NCBI GenBank assembly: GCA_934045075.1
Contig: OW203731.1
Coordinates: 11,261,198 to 11,325,197, forward strand
Source of the DNA: Yponomeuta sedellus
Taxonomy: Eukaryota; Arthropoda; Insecta; Lepidoptera; Yponomeutidae
DNA: 64,000 bases
Reading direction: 5' to 3'
The number at the start of each line of letters is the position of its first letter. Positions within the stretch are counted from its first letter, which is position 1. The translations under genes and the position numbers were made by a program. This document shows positions 51,490 through 61,413 of this stretch, one piece after another. The notes beneath the pieces were generated by a model, which did no database searches, was not told the origin of the DNA, and saw only the letters and a list, made by a program, of their open reading frames with translations.

Positions 51490-52531
51490 AAATTAAAAAC
51501 AAAAAATAGTTCTCTAAACTCCGACAGATGGCTCTGATAAAACTTGACTTGATTTTTTTTTCACAATATATCTGTAATCTGTGAACTTCTGTCATTCCGT
51601 CTCATATAGTAATATACTCTGTGTTCCGTCTAGACCACAGAACAATTTAACCAACTCTAGTAATTTATTTTACAAAAAAAACCGGTTGTTGGTAATTTTT
51701 TTTTTTCTTTTGTATCAAAGAAGTCAATCAACAAATCATCAATTTATGAAAAGTCATGAAAATGCACTGTTAAAAACTTAAAATTAAGTAGTTTTAATGA
51801 CGTCTGTTTTGTAATAAAATCCCTATACGAATAAAATCTTCGACAGTGATAACAAAACTTCAACTTTGACGACGACAGTGATATACAAACACAGACTAAT
51901 AAAGGTCTCTCAGCGGTATTAAAAAAAAACTACGTACGTAGACAGCATCGCCATCTAGTAGCGAGATTGGAACTATTTTTTAGGAGCTGTCAGAAAATCG
52001 CTCATTAGCTTCCTGGCGTCTAGGAGTGGGTCGTTGTCCGATTTTTCGACGACGAAACGCAACCGTTTTTTCTGGAACGAAAACAGGTCCTCGAAACGGT
52101 CCTCGTTCGCAACTGGTTTCATTGTATGCGAACGAGCAAGTCGCAGAGGACGATCAAACGAGTGCGAACGAGACGAAATCACGAAACATCGGAAAAAATA
52201 AGTTGTTTTACACGATATTCAATTGTATACTCATAGACATAAAGATTACTTTATTGTATCACAGACCAAAACGAACGGAACGAGCAAGGAGCCGATGACG
52301 ACGTCGCAATGATCTCATTACGTTCTAGGCTCTATTAATATAGCACTAAAGGACATATCCGCGTCAAATAATCTAAGGACTGGTCTCGCGACGAACGAAC
52401 GCTGGCACTGCTTTAGAGTCTCTGGCACTGCTTTATAATGAAACGTAAAACGGTCCTATCGTCGCGGAACACAAAACGGTCTTATAAAACGGTTCGTCTT
52501 TGCAACGATCACTCCTACTGGCGTCTGACAG
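51490..52531. mobile_element. 1.04-kb insert of unknown type in the DIRS recombinase
   Basis: AGAGC occurs directly on both sides (51,485-51,489 and 52,532-52,536). The recombinase similarity stops and resumes at these points, so the segment is an insertion with a 5- to 6-bp target duplication. No terminal inverted repeats are seen. On the minus strand it carries short Arg-rich frames: MRSLRRRHRLLARSVRF near 52,310, and 51,973-52,182 with NEDRFEDLFSFQKKRLRF and LDARKLMSDFLTAPKK-stop. They look coding, possibly two exons, but the family is not recognised. Confidence 0.6.
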
Positions 52532-52536
52532 AGAGC

Positions 52537-54035
52537 ATTGACACTGTCTGTTCAATCCAGTACACGGGATCTAAACTTTTATTATTATAATTTTTATATA
52601 ACTGCCAACCTGATTGCCTGTGATCAAAAGAATCTGTCTTTGACCCAAAAGATGGCCACATAATTATTCAATCATCTTTCTTAACATAGTTATCCTTATC
52701 AATATTTAGTAAAGTTAAATCATGAATACGATACCCGAACAAAGTACTAAAAGAGCCGTTGTTTGACTCAATACATCAAAACTGTTGTCATGATTTATTG
52801 ATCTCTGGCCAAGAATTGAAGCAAAATCATCAATATTCCACACTGGCAATTTACATGGAGTAGGTTTTTTGATCGATATTGCTTTTAACACATGCTTTAC
52901 TAGGACATGACTACTTAAAGCGCCTGAATTATTGACATTACAAAGCGTGGACACTACAGATTTGTGCACCATTATCGTATTATATGAAAGTTTAAATTTC
53001 AGGTGTAAGTCTGCCAGAATACGGGCTAAATCTGAGCCAGAAGGGCAATTAAGGTCAATTTTATAAGTCTTACACCATGACACCCCAACGATTCCAAGGA
53101 GGTTTGTAAGTCCTGAGAGTGGATGCTCGCCAAGAGCTTTTTAGGAGTTCTAATTGAGCATTACCCCAATTATCTAAATTCTTCGACCACCCCCACATTT
53201 CCATACTTCCAAGGTGTGGTCTTGGACTCGAGGGGGAGGCAGTCCCGTCGTTACATCGACTAATATTCGGCTCAGGTTCTGTATCGTGAATGGTGGTGCT
53301 AGAGCTCGGGATTTGAGATCCCCGCGCCAAAATACCTTCTCCCAGCGTGGTGCCACTATCAGGTAGACTCCCGTAGCTTGATTGAGGTAACTTAGAACCT
53401 TGGGTATCAAGAATGGGGGCGGAAACACCCATGCCAGGTTGTATTTCCAAGGAATCGCGAAAGCGTCGTGGGCCACAGTTTGATAGTCGTCCTGATCTTT
53501 CGACACATAATGGGGGACTACGTGCGCCCTGCTGGAGGCAAATAGGTCTACTGATGGGGTTCCCCATTTTGTGAATATGGTCTTGGTGAACTCGGACAAC
53601 AGATGCCACTCGGGAGGCTGGCGAAAACGAGACAAGTGGTCCGCGTGGTTGTTGTACCTCCCCGGTATATGATACACATTTATATGTATTTGATATTGAT
53701 CTACGAGAGTGAAAATTTTGTGAGTTATATCCATCCATCGAGATGATTTGGTTCCGCCTTCGTGGCGTAAGTATGCTACGACTGTGCGATTGTCGCATTG
53801 TACAGTTACGGTCGACTGACTGAGATATAGGGCATGACCCTGGAAAACCTTGAAAATAGCTAGTATCTCTTTGATGTTGCAGTGGTAAATCTGCTCTTCC
53901 GTGGACCAAGTTCCCCACAGACACTGACTGTCTAACTGGGCTCCCCAACCTTGGTCCGAAGCGTCCGTGGTTATGAAGTGTTTGGCTGGTGGATGGTGTA
54001 GTATCGATGGACGATGTAAATTCCGAATCCACCAC
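52537..54035 (-). pseudogene. DIRS tyrosine recombinase, N-terminal part
   Basis: The recombinase frame overlaps the end of the RT-RNase H gene. WGNAQLELLKSSWRASTLRT and YKPPWNRWG (near 53,075-53,160) begin the SAM-like core-binding domain. It continues after a frame change with WCKTYKIDL, LARILADLHL and LSYNTIMVHKSVVSTLC (52,715-53,083), then LLVLCSG and, via another change, WPSFGSKTDSFDHRQSGW and SLDPVYW. Overlap of RT-RH and recombinase genes is typical of DIRS. Upstream of about 53,200 the open frame is only the shadow of the RT gene. Confidence 0.8.
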
Positions 54036-55045
54036 CTTAGGTCGTTCAAGGCGTCTATTGGCAAGGTATATACGCTGATCATGTTGTCCAGATCTAACGT
54101 ATTTAGGAACGCTAGTAGAGATCGATAATGCAATCTTCCTCTTTGAACTACGAAGCTGGCAAAGTTTAGCATCCCTATTACGCTTTGTAGCTGCTTCAAG
54201 TTTGCCTTTCTCGAGTCCACGATTTCGTGAATCTCTGTTAACATTGGAGGTATCTTTGCCATTGGCAAGGACTTAATGTTTAACCACGGGTCCCACAAAA
54301 CTCCTAGGTAGGCAAGTGATTTCTGGGGAACTAGAGTCGACTTTTCGAAGTTTATATGCCAACCTAGATATTTCAGGGTCTCTACGAGTAATCTTACATG
54401 GCCCAAGAGCACCTCTGGGTCCTGGTGAACCACAAGAAAATCGTCTAGAAAGACTAAAATTACACCCTTGCTTCTCATTATTTGTGCAATCCAATTTGTC
54501 AAAGAGGCAAACGTTTTCGGGGCCGTGCTGAGTCCAAAGGGTAGGCAGGTCATTTGGAAAAGCTGTTTCTTGTAAATTAGCCTTAAAAAACGTCTGTGAG
54601 ACATTGCTATTTTCAAATGAAAATACGCCTGTGAGAGGTCTAGCTTGCACATCCAATCTTGGGACTGTATGAAATCTGGGATTTTGAATACATTTATCAA
54701 TCTGAATGGGTCGGTAAGTACAAATTCGTTCAAAGCCTTTAGATTGAAAATAGGGCGAGCTGAACCATCGCTTTTTGCTACAAGAAAGAGGGTAGATAGA
54801 AAACTTGGAGTTTGGTTCGCTTTTCCTAAAATACCCTGCTTTAACATTTTTCTGACAATTGCCGACATTTCTGGTGATTCGTGTGTATGAAAGACCATGT
54901 TGTCCAGTCTGGGCATAATCAAAGGGGGCTTGTGTTGAAAAGGTATGCGGTACCATTGAATTATCTGAATGAGAAATTCCGGTGCTTGCAATTCTAGCCA
55001 TCGTTCGACAAATATCGACAGCTGACCGGCTTTGAACGTCCCCAT
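53174..55045 (-). CDS. DIRS reverse transcriptase-RNase H, 623 aa
   Basis: The ATG at 55,045 opens an uninterrupted frame. The RT has LVAKSDGSARPIFNLKALNE, LDLSQAYFHLKI, LPFGLSTAPKTF and the catalytic VFLDDFLVV near residue 198, all in DIRS style. RNase H follows with FITTDASDQGWGAQL near 355, EILAIFKVF and VQCDNRTVVAYLRHEGGTKS, with LSRFRQPPEWHL near its end. The C-terminal segment (VDLFASSRAHVVPHYVSKDQ) resembles the extension usual in DIRS/PAT elements. The enzyme copies the element RNA. This gene is the best preserved part of the element. Confidence 0.92.
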   Translation of the reverse strand: MGTFKAGQLSIFVERWLELQAPEFLIQIIQWYRIPFQHKPPLIMPRLDNMVFHTHESPEMSAIVRKMLKQGILGKANQTPSFLSTLFLVAKSDGSARPIFNLKALNEFVLTDPFRLINVFKIPDFIQSQDWMCKLDLSQAYFHLKIAMSHRRFLRLIYKKQLFQMTCLPFGLSTAPKTFASLTNWIAQIMRSKGVILVFLDDFLVVHQDPEVLLGHVRLLVETLKYLGWHINFEKSTLVPQKSLAYLGVLWDPWLNIKSLPMAKIPPMLTEIHEIVDSRKANLKQLQSVIGMLNFASFVVQRGRLHYRSLLAFLNTLDLDNMISVYTLPIDALNDLRWWIRNLHRPSILHHPPAKHFITTDASDQGWGAQLDSQCLWGTWSTEEQIYHCNIKEILAIFKVFQGHALYLSQSTVTVQCDNRTVVAYLRHEGGTKSSRWMDITHKIFTLVDQYQIHINVYHIPGRYNNHADHLSRFRQPPEWHLLSEFTKTIFTKWGTPSVDLFASSRAHVVPHYVSKDQDDYQTVAHDAFAIPWKYNLAWVFPPPFLIPKVLSYLNQATGVYLIVAPRWEKVFWRGDLKSRALAPPFTIQNLSRILVDVTTGLPPPRVQDHTLEVWKCGGGRRI

Positions 55046-55070
55046 GTCAATACTTACGTCTTACGTCTCT

Positions 55071-55112
55071 TGGCTGAACCATTGTAACCCGAGGGTTACA
55101 ATGGTTCAGCCA
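55071..55112. repeat. Perfect 20-bp inverted repeat between DIRS gag and RT
   Basis: TGGCTGAACCATTGTAACCC (55,071-55,090) and its exact complement (55,093-55,112) are separated by only GA. The gag frame ends inside it (QLAEPL-stop). It may be a fresh inverted duplication that separated gag from RT. Confidence 0.85.
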
Positions 55113-55510
55113 ACTGGTATCGCTGGTTTTGCTTCGCTCCGCGAGAGCGAAAGGAAAATCCTCTGTACGCTGTGCTACCACCACGTTGAGCGCGGTTGTA
55201 CGTGTGGACCGGCCCTTGCGAAGGGCAATGTAAATTATGCATGTTGCCATCCTGCGAGGGTGGAATCCAGGCTTGGCATCCACAGCCTTGCGTAGGCATG
55301 CTCCTGCCATAGTTTCTACCCTGCGAGGGTACTTGACGAGCGGAAAATTGACCCTGCGAGGGTACTTGGATAGTTGAACATTGTCCCTGCGAGGGGCGTA
55401 TGGGCCATTTTCCAACTTGCGAAGTTGAACCATTACCAGTCGTTTTAGGTACAGGCCAGAATGCTTTTTTAACACCACCAGCTTTTTCTAGAGCAGTAAC
55501 ACTTGGAGGT
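55096..55510 (-). pseudogene. DIRS gag-like protein, C-terminal part
   Basis: The frame begins, after the Copia-C LTR, with PPPPSVTALEKAGGVKKAFW. A stretch with the repeated pentapeptide PSQGQ/PSQGR follows (five CCTGCGAGG-containing repeats at about 55,253-55,400). It ends in GFSFRSRGAKQNQRYQLAEP, the usual Arg-rich gag tail of DIRS elements that joins the RT. It is truncated at its N-terminal side by the LTR and closed by the palindrome at 55,071-55,112. Confidence 0.7.
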
Positions 55511-55604
55511 GGTGGATTTCGCAGAAGCAGAGGCTTTGTATTACTCAAATCAACTTTATTAAAACACAATACAATAATAAAACATTCACAAAATATAAGA
55601 CACG
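55511..55604 (-). repeat. Copia-C 3' LTR, distal part
   Basis: Sequence between the errantivirus (ends 55,605) and the DIRS gag. It contains an AATAAA signal (minus strand TTTTAATAAAGTTG). Removing the errantivirus and one CACG joins it to 63,049-63,133. The exact LTR end (near AAATCCACCA) is uncertain because the other LTR is off-window. Confidence 0.55.
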
Positions 55605-55870
55605 AATTACGAAGGCCGTCGCCGGAGGATCCAAAAAAAACCAAAATGATTTTTATAAAATATAATTAATAATTAATATTACATTAAATTATAACCTAAG
55701 CGACGTCTAGTTAGCACGATGCTAAATTAGGAAGTCCCTGCTTAAAAACTAGGTAAAACTGGCGTGAGTTACACGAGGCGCCGACTCAGCGTTTCTGTGG
55801 GAAAACGGTGGCGCAATCGCGGTATAGCAACCCAACGTCAGCGGTTCGCTTGAGGGTGACGTACGTAATT
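55605..55870 (-). repeat. Errantivirus 3' LTR
   Basis: 266 bp, with AATTACG...CGTAATT type ends, identical by eye to 62,779-63,044. Polypurine tract AGAGGGGAGG directly upstream in element orientation. Confidence 0.92.
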
Positions 55871-55891
55871 CCTCCCCTCTCAGATCAGCAA

Positions 55892-57631
55892 CTATTTCTG
55901 AGTCTTGAGATGATGAAATATTGCTGAGGGTAGTTTCTGGGTTCCAGATGTTCCAGGTGTTGCATATGTAGGTACGTCAACCTTGGCAGTGGCTTCGTCC
56001 GCTCTGCGTTGTAGCTTGTAGCGGTGTACAGCCCATATCATAGCCAGTGCGAGTGCACCGGATAGCGTAGCATAGAACGGGATCGTCGTGTGGTATAAGT
56101 ATCGAGATGACGCTGGTTCTATGCTAATTTTTGGCTGTAGCATTACTCGTTGAAGGATATCGTGTAGTCCTCTCAGGTTGATAGAGTTCAGCTTCAGGTG
56201 GAGTGATTCAGCATCTTGATTTTCAGGGTTGAAGGAGACTTCAGTTATCTTGATCGGTCGTCCTATAACTTGATCGTTAGTGTTAGTAATGGTGAACTCC
56301 GGTGTGTGCAGGAAACAGTTGACAGGTAAGGTCACCAGATAGCTGCCTTGTAGTACGTTATAGTCTTCACGGCCGCATACGGTGTGGATTCTAGTTACAT
56401 TGGGGAAAGCTAAGACATAGTGTTTCTCGTCCAACTCCTCCATTGACACTTTGGTTAGTGTCACTGATGTCAGTTTGCAGGTTTTCTCGAGAGACTGGTT
56501 CAGGATGAGATTCTGGATGCAGTCTGGTTGATGTCGCAGGTGATGATCAGCCTTCTCTCCGCAGAGGTACCAGTCGTTGTGCTTAGGGCATTCTGCCTCT
56601 ATGTACACGTAACCCTTCCTATTGGTTGCAATCAAAGGATAAGGTGGGATAAGGGCCTGCATGAATTTATTAGGAGCTATAGACAGCTTATAGAGGTCAT
56701 AGCTATCTACATCAAAAATAGGGAATTTAAAGACTATCACTATTTGATTGCCTGAGTAGTAGTAACCTGGCTTTATTAGGTCATAGTACTCTCTAAGCTC
56801 TAAATCTAACACATGATCTCTACCATAGATTTTAACTAGCCTATTTAACATATTACCTAGTACTCTAAAATTAATCATTGAATGATGCGTGCTTGATGCA
56901 CGTATAAAAGCTAGCATATTTTCTAATCTAATTAACTCAGCAAATACGTCATCGACGTTTTCGGTTATAATAGCCAGATATTGGGCGAATTTAGCATGTT
57001 GTATAAGGTTAGCATCTTTGAAAATATCCGAATTTAAGATTAAATGCAAGGTGTCATTAATTTTTATTTGATTTTCCACTAGTTTATGAATTATACTAGT
57101 ATGCTGGTCCATCAAATCTTTACTGATAGAGATGTGATTATTGAACTCATTTACGATCTTATTTTCATCACTCTTTAGGGTCCTTAGGGCATCATCATAT
57201 CTAGTGGCATCTGAGTAGTCTAGGTTACCAGTTATGCTTTTAATTAAAGAGCCTAGACCGTTGATGAGACCTCTCCTTACACGATTGGGCCGTAACGTCT
57301 CTAAGTGTTCCAGTACTTTAGCTAACTTAGCGTTAAGGTAATCTACTTGAAGCTCGTATATGAGATAGGTATCATTGCTTAACTTATTCTTGTAATCTAA
57401 TAATTGACCTTGTATCGATGTTATTTGTTCGCTAATGTCGCTAAGTTGTATGTGTTGTATAAATGAGTGGTAATGTAATGTGAGACGTGTAGCGCCAAGT
57501 CGAAAGGGTAGCAATCCGGGACCATTATCAAGGTTCTCGAGTCTTATCTCCGGATTGGTCTGCTGGGCCGCTATCGAATGAGCAATCAGGACCAGTACCA
57601 CCCTGTAACAATTGGGCACTCTTAGGGACAC
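55892..57631 (-). CDS. env: Errantivirus envelope glycoprotein, ~579 aa
   Basis: A fusion-type envelope protein of insect errantiviruses, related to baculovirus F proteins, which would sit in the virion membrane. The frame has a hydrophobic leader (VVLVLIAHSI, residues ~11-20), a furin-like site RVRR at 117-120 followed by a Gly-rich fusion-peptide-like segment, several potential N-glycosylation sites, Cys residues in the middle, one transmembrane stretch (about 513-535) and a ~44-residue cytoplasmic tail. The first codon counted is GTG with a TAA just upstream. Expression therefore presumably uses a spliced mRNA, with TTGTTACAG near 57,600 as a plausible acceptor. It overlaps the pol end. 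No internal stop is visible. Confidence 0.88.
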   Translation of the reverse strand: MSLRVPNCYRVVLVLIAHSIAAQQTNPEIRLENLDNGPGLLPFRLGATRLTLHYHSFIQHIQLSDISEQITSIQGQLLDYKNKLSNDTYLIYELQVDYLNAKLAKVLEHLETLRPNRVRRGLINGLGSLIKSITGNLDYSDATRYDDALRTLKSDENKIVNEFNNHISISKDLMDQHTSIIHKLVENQIKINDTLHLILNSDIFKDANLIQHAKFAQYLAIITENVDDVFAELIRLENMLAFIRASSTHHSMINFRVLGNMLNRLVKIYGRDHVLDLELREYYDLIKPGYYYSGNQIVIVFKFPIFDVDSYDLYKLSIAPNKFMQALIPPYPLIATNRKGYVYIEAECPKHNDWYLCGEKADHHLRHQPDCIQNLILNQSLEKTCKLTSVTLTKVSMEELDEKHYVLAFPNVTRIHTVCGREDYNVLQGSYLVTLPVNCFLHTPEFTITNTNDQVIGRPIKITEVSFNPENQDAESLHLKLNSINLRGLHDILQRVMLQPKISIEPASSRYLYHTTIPFYATLSGALALAMIWAVHRYKLQRRADEATAKVDVPTYATPGTSGTQKLPSAIFHHLKTQK

Positions 57632-60059
57632 GTTTTAACCTACTCTTTGCTACGGGCCCACGTTTCCTAGATGTATAGATATGAATGGGTAAGTCTGCAA
57701 GAACCTTGTCTTGAGAGTAACGTGGTGCTAATTTCTGACGACTAGCTAGGGGGTTATTAACGAATACACGTTGTCCTGGCTGGTATTCAGCTTCCGGCTC
57801 GCGGGTCTTATTCCGGTTCTCAATGATGTTTGTGCGATTGGCAAGCGAGGATTCGTTAATAGTGTCGTATACGATTTTCATTTGTTCACGGTGGTTCATT
57901 ATATATTGCTGTAGCAGTTGCTTAGTAAGGTCCAAATCAAAAGGGTCCCTTGGGTCAAAATGACCGGTGATGACGTCATAGGGTCTACATTTCGTGAAGC
58001 TATGTATTGAACTATTGTAGGCCAGAATTGCATAAGGCACTAAGTTAATAACATCGTCCTTGTGACGTAGTTTCAAGAGACGGAGGTGTTCTAATAGGGT
58101 AGAGTGGAATCTCTCTACGACACCGTTTTCGTTTGGGGTATGAGGTAACGTTCTATGGTGAATAATTTTATGGAGGGTTGTAAATTCGCTAAACAGCTGG
58201 TTTGTGAATTCGGTTCCGTTGTCCGTGACTATAGTAAGGGGTAAACCATGGTGAGTACAAAAATTCAACAGGGCTTGTAATACACTGATAGCAGTTCCGT
58301 CACGAAGGTGATAAGCTTGAGCGTATTTCGAGAATACGTCCACTATGGTGAGGTACTTTTCATTCTGCACAGTAAGCAAATCCATGTGTACGATTTCGAA
58401 TGGCTTGGTTGCTGGGGGGACGATATTGAATTGTTGTTTAATGGGATTACGATCGTATTTCGCCTGACCGCATGTCGTACAGCTGTTAATAAATTTAGTA
58501 ATCTCTTCTCTCATTTTAGGCCAATAATAACGACGGGAGAGAGCAAGGTAGCACTCGTTGATGCCGCGATGGTTCGTTTTTCCATCGTGGTAGTGCTTTA
58601 TAATCTCTTGCTGTCTAAGGTATTCCTTGACATTTTCTACTTCGGTTTTAGCTAAAACTAAGTTCATGGCTGAAGATTTAAACTGTTCTTGAATTATGGG
58701 GATGATTTTATACATAGCCAGAGGGGGGTTGATCAGCAGGGCTGTTTTAACTTTAGGGTTGACAAATTCTTTTATGACGTGGACTACGTCATGCTCTAGG
58801 TTGGATTCTGACACTTGCACTACTGTTCTAGTGTGGGTGTCAAACGGCTTTGTTACGGTGGGACGTTTTTTTATGTCTCCGACTAAGGTAATGCAAATTT
58901 GCCTATGAAACTTGTTTAAGGGCTCTTCTACAATGGGCACCTCTAATATAGGGTTCTCTCTACTTGTGTGAGCTGATGCTGTGCAAGAGTTGTGAACAGA
59001 TGGGGGTGTCTCAGAGGGGTTCGCTAACAACGAGCTGAGCTCTTCTATGATGGAATCAAGTTCCTCGTTGTGGATCTCTACTCTGGAAAGGGCATCGGCA
59101 TTGGTATTACTAGATCCTTTTTTATAGATGACAGAGAAGTCAAACTCACTCAGCTTCAGCTTCCATCTGGTTAGCCTCGAGTTTGGCTCCTTAAGACTCA
59201 TAACCCATTGAAGTGGTTTATGGTCCGTTAGGATTTTGAACTTTCGGCCATACAAGTAGGGCCTAAAGTACTTTGTCGCCCATACAATAGCGAGTAATTC
59301 TTTTTCGATCGTACTATACTTCTGCTCGCTATCGTTTAGTGTGCGAGATGCATAACAGACTGGCTTATCGCTGCCTACAGGGCCTTGCGATAATACAGCG
59401 CCTATAGCGATATTCGATGCGTCAGTTGTTAGCAAGAAGTCCTTTGTAAAATCAGGGTACTGTAAGATCGGATCGTTGGTTAAGAGGGTCTTACATTTTT
59501 CAAAACACTCGATGTACTCAGCGTTAAGGGTTACTTTCCTACCTTTTTTCAGGCACTGTGTCAGGGGCTTGGTTAAGCGTGCAAAGTCGGGGATGAATTT
59601 TCTATAGTAGCCTATAAGGCCTAAAAACTGTTTAATTTCCTTGGGGGTTCTCGGAATGGGGTACTTTTCTATGGCGGAAATTTTGTCAGGGTTTGGTTTA
59701 ATGCCTTCCCTAGTGATAACATGACCTAGGTACGCAGTTTCTAATTTCAGGAATTCGGACTTGTCCATCTGAATCTTGAAATTAGACTCTCGTAGTCTCT
59801 TAAATACTTTTTCCAGGTTAATGATGTGTTCCTGAAGGGATGTACTGAACACTATTATATCGTCAAGATAGACCAGACAGATGACATTCTGTAGGCCTTG
59901 GAGAACGTTGTCCATTACGCGTTGGAAGGTGGACGGGGAGTTCTTTAAACCCATGGGCATACGTAAAAATTCGTAATGCCCGTTCTCTACATTAAATGCC
60001 GTCTTTGGAATGTCAGTAGGGTCCATTTCTACTTGGTAGAACCCGCTGGCAAGATCCAA
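57528..60059 (-). CDS. pol: Errantivirus pol: RT, RNase H, integrase
   Basis: The frame carries most of the reverse transcriptase with LVYLDDIIVFS, and RNase H with LLTTDASNIAIGAVLS and TDHKPLQW. Integrase follows with an HHCC finger (HRGINECYLALSRRYYWP ... CTTCGQAKYD) and the D,D,E residues (HMDLLTV, VTDNGTEF, NENGVVERFHS). The tail resembles the chromatin- or tRNA-like C-terminal region of errantiviruses and overlaps env by about 100 bases. The upstream part of RT is in a different frame: similarity passes from 61,108-60,029 into this frame at about 60,060-60,075, so one small indel breaks the RT. Confidence 0.92.
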   Translation of the reverse strand: MDLASGFYQVEMDPTDIPKTAFNVENGHYEFLRMPMGLKNSPSTFQRVMDNVLQGLQNVICLVYLDDIIVFSTSLQEHIINLEKVFKRLRESNFKIQMDKSEFLKLETAYLGHVITREGIKPNPDKISAIEKYPIPRTPKEIKQFLGLIGYYRKFIPDFARLTKPLTQCLKKGRKVTLNAEYIECFEKCKTLLTNDPILQYPDFTKDFLLTTDASNIAIGAVLSQGPVGSDKPVCYASRTLNDSEQKYSTIEKELLAIVWATKYFRPYLYGRKFKILTDHKPLQWVMSLKEPNSRLTRWKLKLSEFDFSVIYKKGSSNTNADALSRVEIHNEELDSIIEELSSLLANPSETPPSVHNSCTASAHTSRENPILEVPIVEEPLNKFHRQICITLVGDIKKRPTVTKPFDTHTRTVVQVSESNLEHDVVHVIKEFVNPKVKTALLINPPLAMYKIIPIIQEQFKSSAMNLVLAKTEVENVKEYLRQQEIIKHYHDGKTNHRGINECYLALSRRYYWPKMREEITKFINSCTTCGQAKYDRNPIKQQFNIVPPATKPFEIVHMDLLTVQNEKYLTIVDVFSKYAQAYHLRDGTAISVLQALLNFCTHHGLPLTIVTDNGTEFTNQLFSEFTTLHKIIHHRTLPHTPNENGVVERFHSTLLEHLRLLKLRHKDDVINLVPYAILAYNSSIHSFTKCRPYDVITGHFDPRDPFDLDLTKQLLQQYIMNHREQMKIVYDTINESSLANRTNIIENRNKTREPEAEYQPGQRVFVNNPLASRQKLAPRYSQDKVLADLPIHIYTSRKRGPVAKSRLKRVPKSAQLLQGGTGPDCSFDSGPADQSGDKTREP

Positions 60060-61164
60060 GGTGCAAAGTACTGACAGTTGCCAAGCTTGTCTAATACGTC
60101 ACTTATGTTTGGAATTGGGTACTTGTCGTCATAAGTTTTCTCATTAACCTTCCGAAAATCTACGACTAAGCGCCATTTTGTTTTTCCAGAGGCATCTGCT
60201 TTTTTCGGCACCACCCAGATTGGTGAGCTCCAAGCAGACTCAGATGGCTGTATGATACCCTGGTCTAACATCTTCCCTATTTGATTTTTAACTTCGTCCC
60301 TATGGACGTAGGGGTAGCGGTAGCTCTTTGTATAGACTGGCAATTCGTCCGTAGTGCGAATACGATGTTTTATTTTATTCGTGAATGTTAAGTTCTCGCC
60401 TTCGATGTAGAATACATCGGCGTATTTTTGGCATAAGGCCTCTAAGTTAGCCTTTTCTTCCGCATTTAGGTGATCTGTGCGCAAGCGAGATAACACTTCG
60501 TTAGAGCGCGCGGACGGATGCTCGGGACGTGTGCACTCGATAGTGTACATCTCCGCTAGGACGGCACGGTCCATTGAGAATATTAGGTCGTTTGAGGTGG
60601 GGTTCGATATCTCTACAAAACCTCGGCTGTTAGTGACGGTTGTGAGACATTCGTTGATGACGCAATTTGACATAATCTGCTCACTAATAAAAGCATCGCC
60701 ATCATGTACGTTAACAGGAATTCTAACCAATTTAGAGGAATTGGCGGGAATTACGTCCTCGTAAAGGTTCACGTTACGCGAGTTGTACATGTGGATGGGA
60801 TTGGTGGAAAATTGCGTTATCAGCTGCTTATCTTTAAGATCGATTTTGGCCTCCCATTTCTCTAAAAGGTCGAGTCCTATTAGGCCATCAAAGTACTCAT
60901 GAAACTTGTATATAAAGAGCTTTATAGTTTCAGAGTCTCGGAATTCGTCGAAGCACGGCACGGTTATTGAATAGTTATTACGTGACGTTGCATGGACGTT
61001 GGTTACTTCGAAGGGGTCAAAATTTAGGGGTAAGTGAGCGTAAAATCTGTCTACAGCCTCCGGACTGATAAAAGATTGGTTTGCACCCGTATCTATTAGT
61101 AGTCTCAAAGGTGGATTAGAGATCTGTATGAAAGGGAGTTGTCTTTGGGTCTGTAGGTTTAGTT
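60060..61164 (-). pseudogene. Errantivirus pol N-terminal part: protease and RT start
   Basis: The protease active site LLIDTGANQSF lies near 61,095. The central region is divergent. The RT entry reads KTKWRLVVDFRKVNEKT and YPIPNISDVLDKLGNCQYF. Shortly after QYF the frame becomes PWILPAGSTK-stop, while the expected continuation is in the next frame (57,528-60,059). It is marked broken because pol is interrupted here. The open frame extends a little upstream of 61,108 with KIELNLQTQRQLPFIQI. Confidence 0.88.
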
Positions 61165-61413
61165 CTATTTTAACTTGTCTGATTTCGTACGCTTCGGAAA
61201 ATCCTGCTGTTCTTCAGCGGTGCTGGAGGACGGAGTGGGCTCTTCATAAGGAAGGATGGTACACTCGCCAGATGATTCATACACTTCGCTATCTACGTAA
61301 TAGGGTGTTTCGACGGTGTCTGAATAGCAATAACCGTCAGAGTCAACATAGTATGGATAGTACTCGGGGCACTGATAATAATTGCCATACTCAGCACATT
61401 CGTTCATATTCAT
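61165..61413 (-). CDS. Errantivirus pol leader or short ORF overlapping gag
   Basis: The ATG at 61,413 overlaps the gag stop in an ATGA arrangement. The 82-residue product is Tyr/Glu-rich (ECAEYGNYYQCPEYYPYYVD) and ends KRTKSDKLK-stop. The following protease frame differs by one. It is either the natural start of pol, with a frame break near 61,165-61,200, or a small separate ORF. Confidence 0.5.
   Translation of the reverse strand: MNMNECAEYGNYYQCPEYYPYYVDSDGYCYSDTVETPYYVDSEVYESSGECTILPYEEPTPSSSTAEEQQDFPKRTKSDKLK

Larger units (their letters stand above)
51186..55510 (-). mobile_element. DIRS-type retrotransposon (tyrosine recombinase), 5' part displaced
   Basis: Order on the minus strand: gag C-terminus (55,510-55,096), RT-RNase H (55,045-53,174), overlapping tyrosine recombinase (54,035 onward), recombinase end at 51,186. 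No integrase or aspartic protease is present, as expected for DIRS. Its gag is interrupted at about 55,510 by the Copia-C LTR, so the 5' end is outside the window. The recombinase is interrupted by a 1.04-kb insert. Several frame breaks make it inactive. Confidence 0.88.

Noticed and set aside
53170..54035. 321-aa frame 54,035-53,070 as a separate complete gene
   Set aside because: Most of it is an alternative-frame shadow of the DIRS RT-RNase H gene; only its C-terminal ~45 residues match the recombinase N-terminus.
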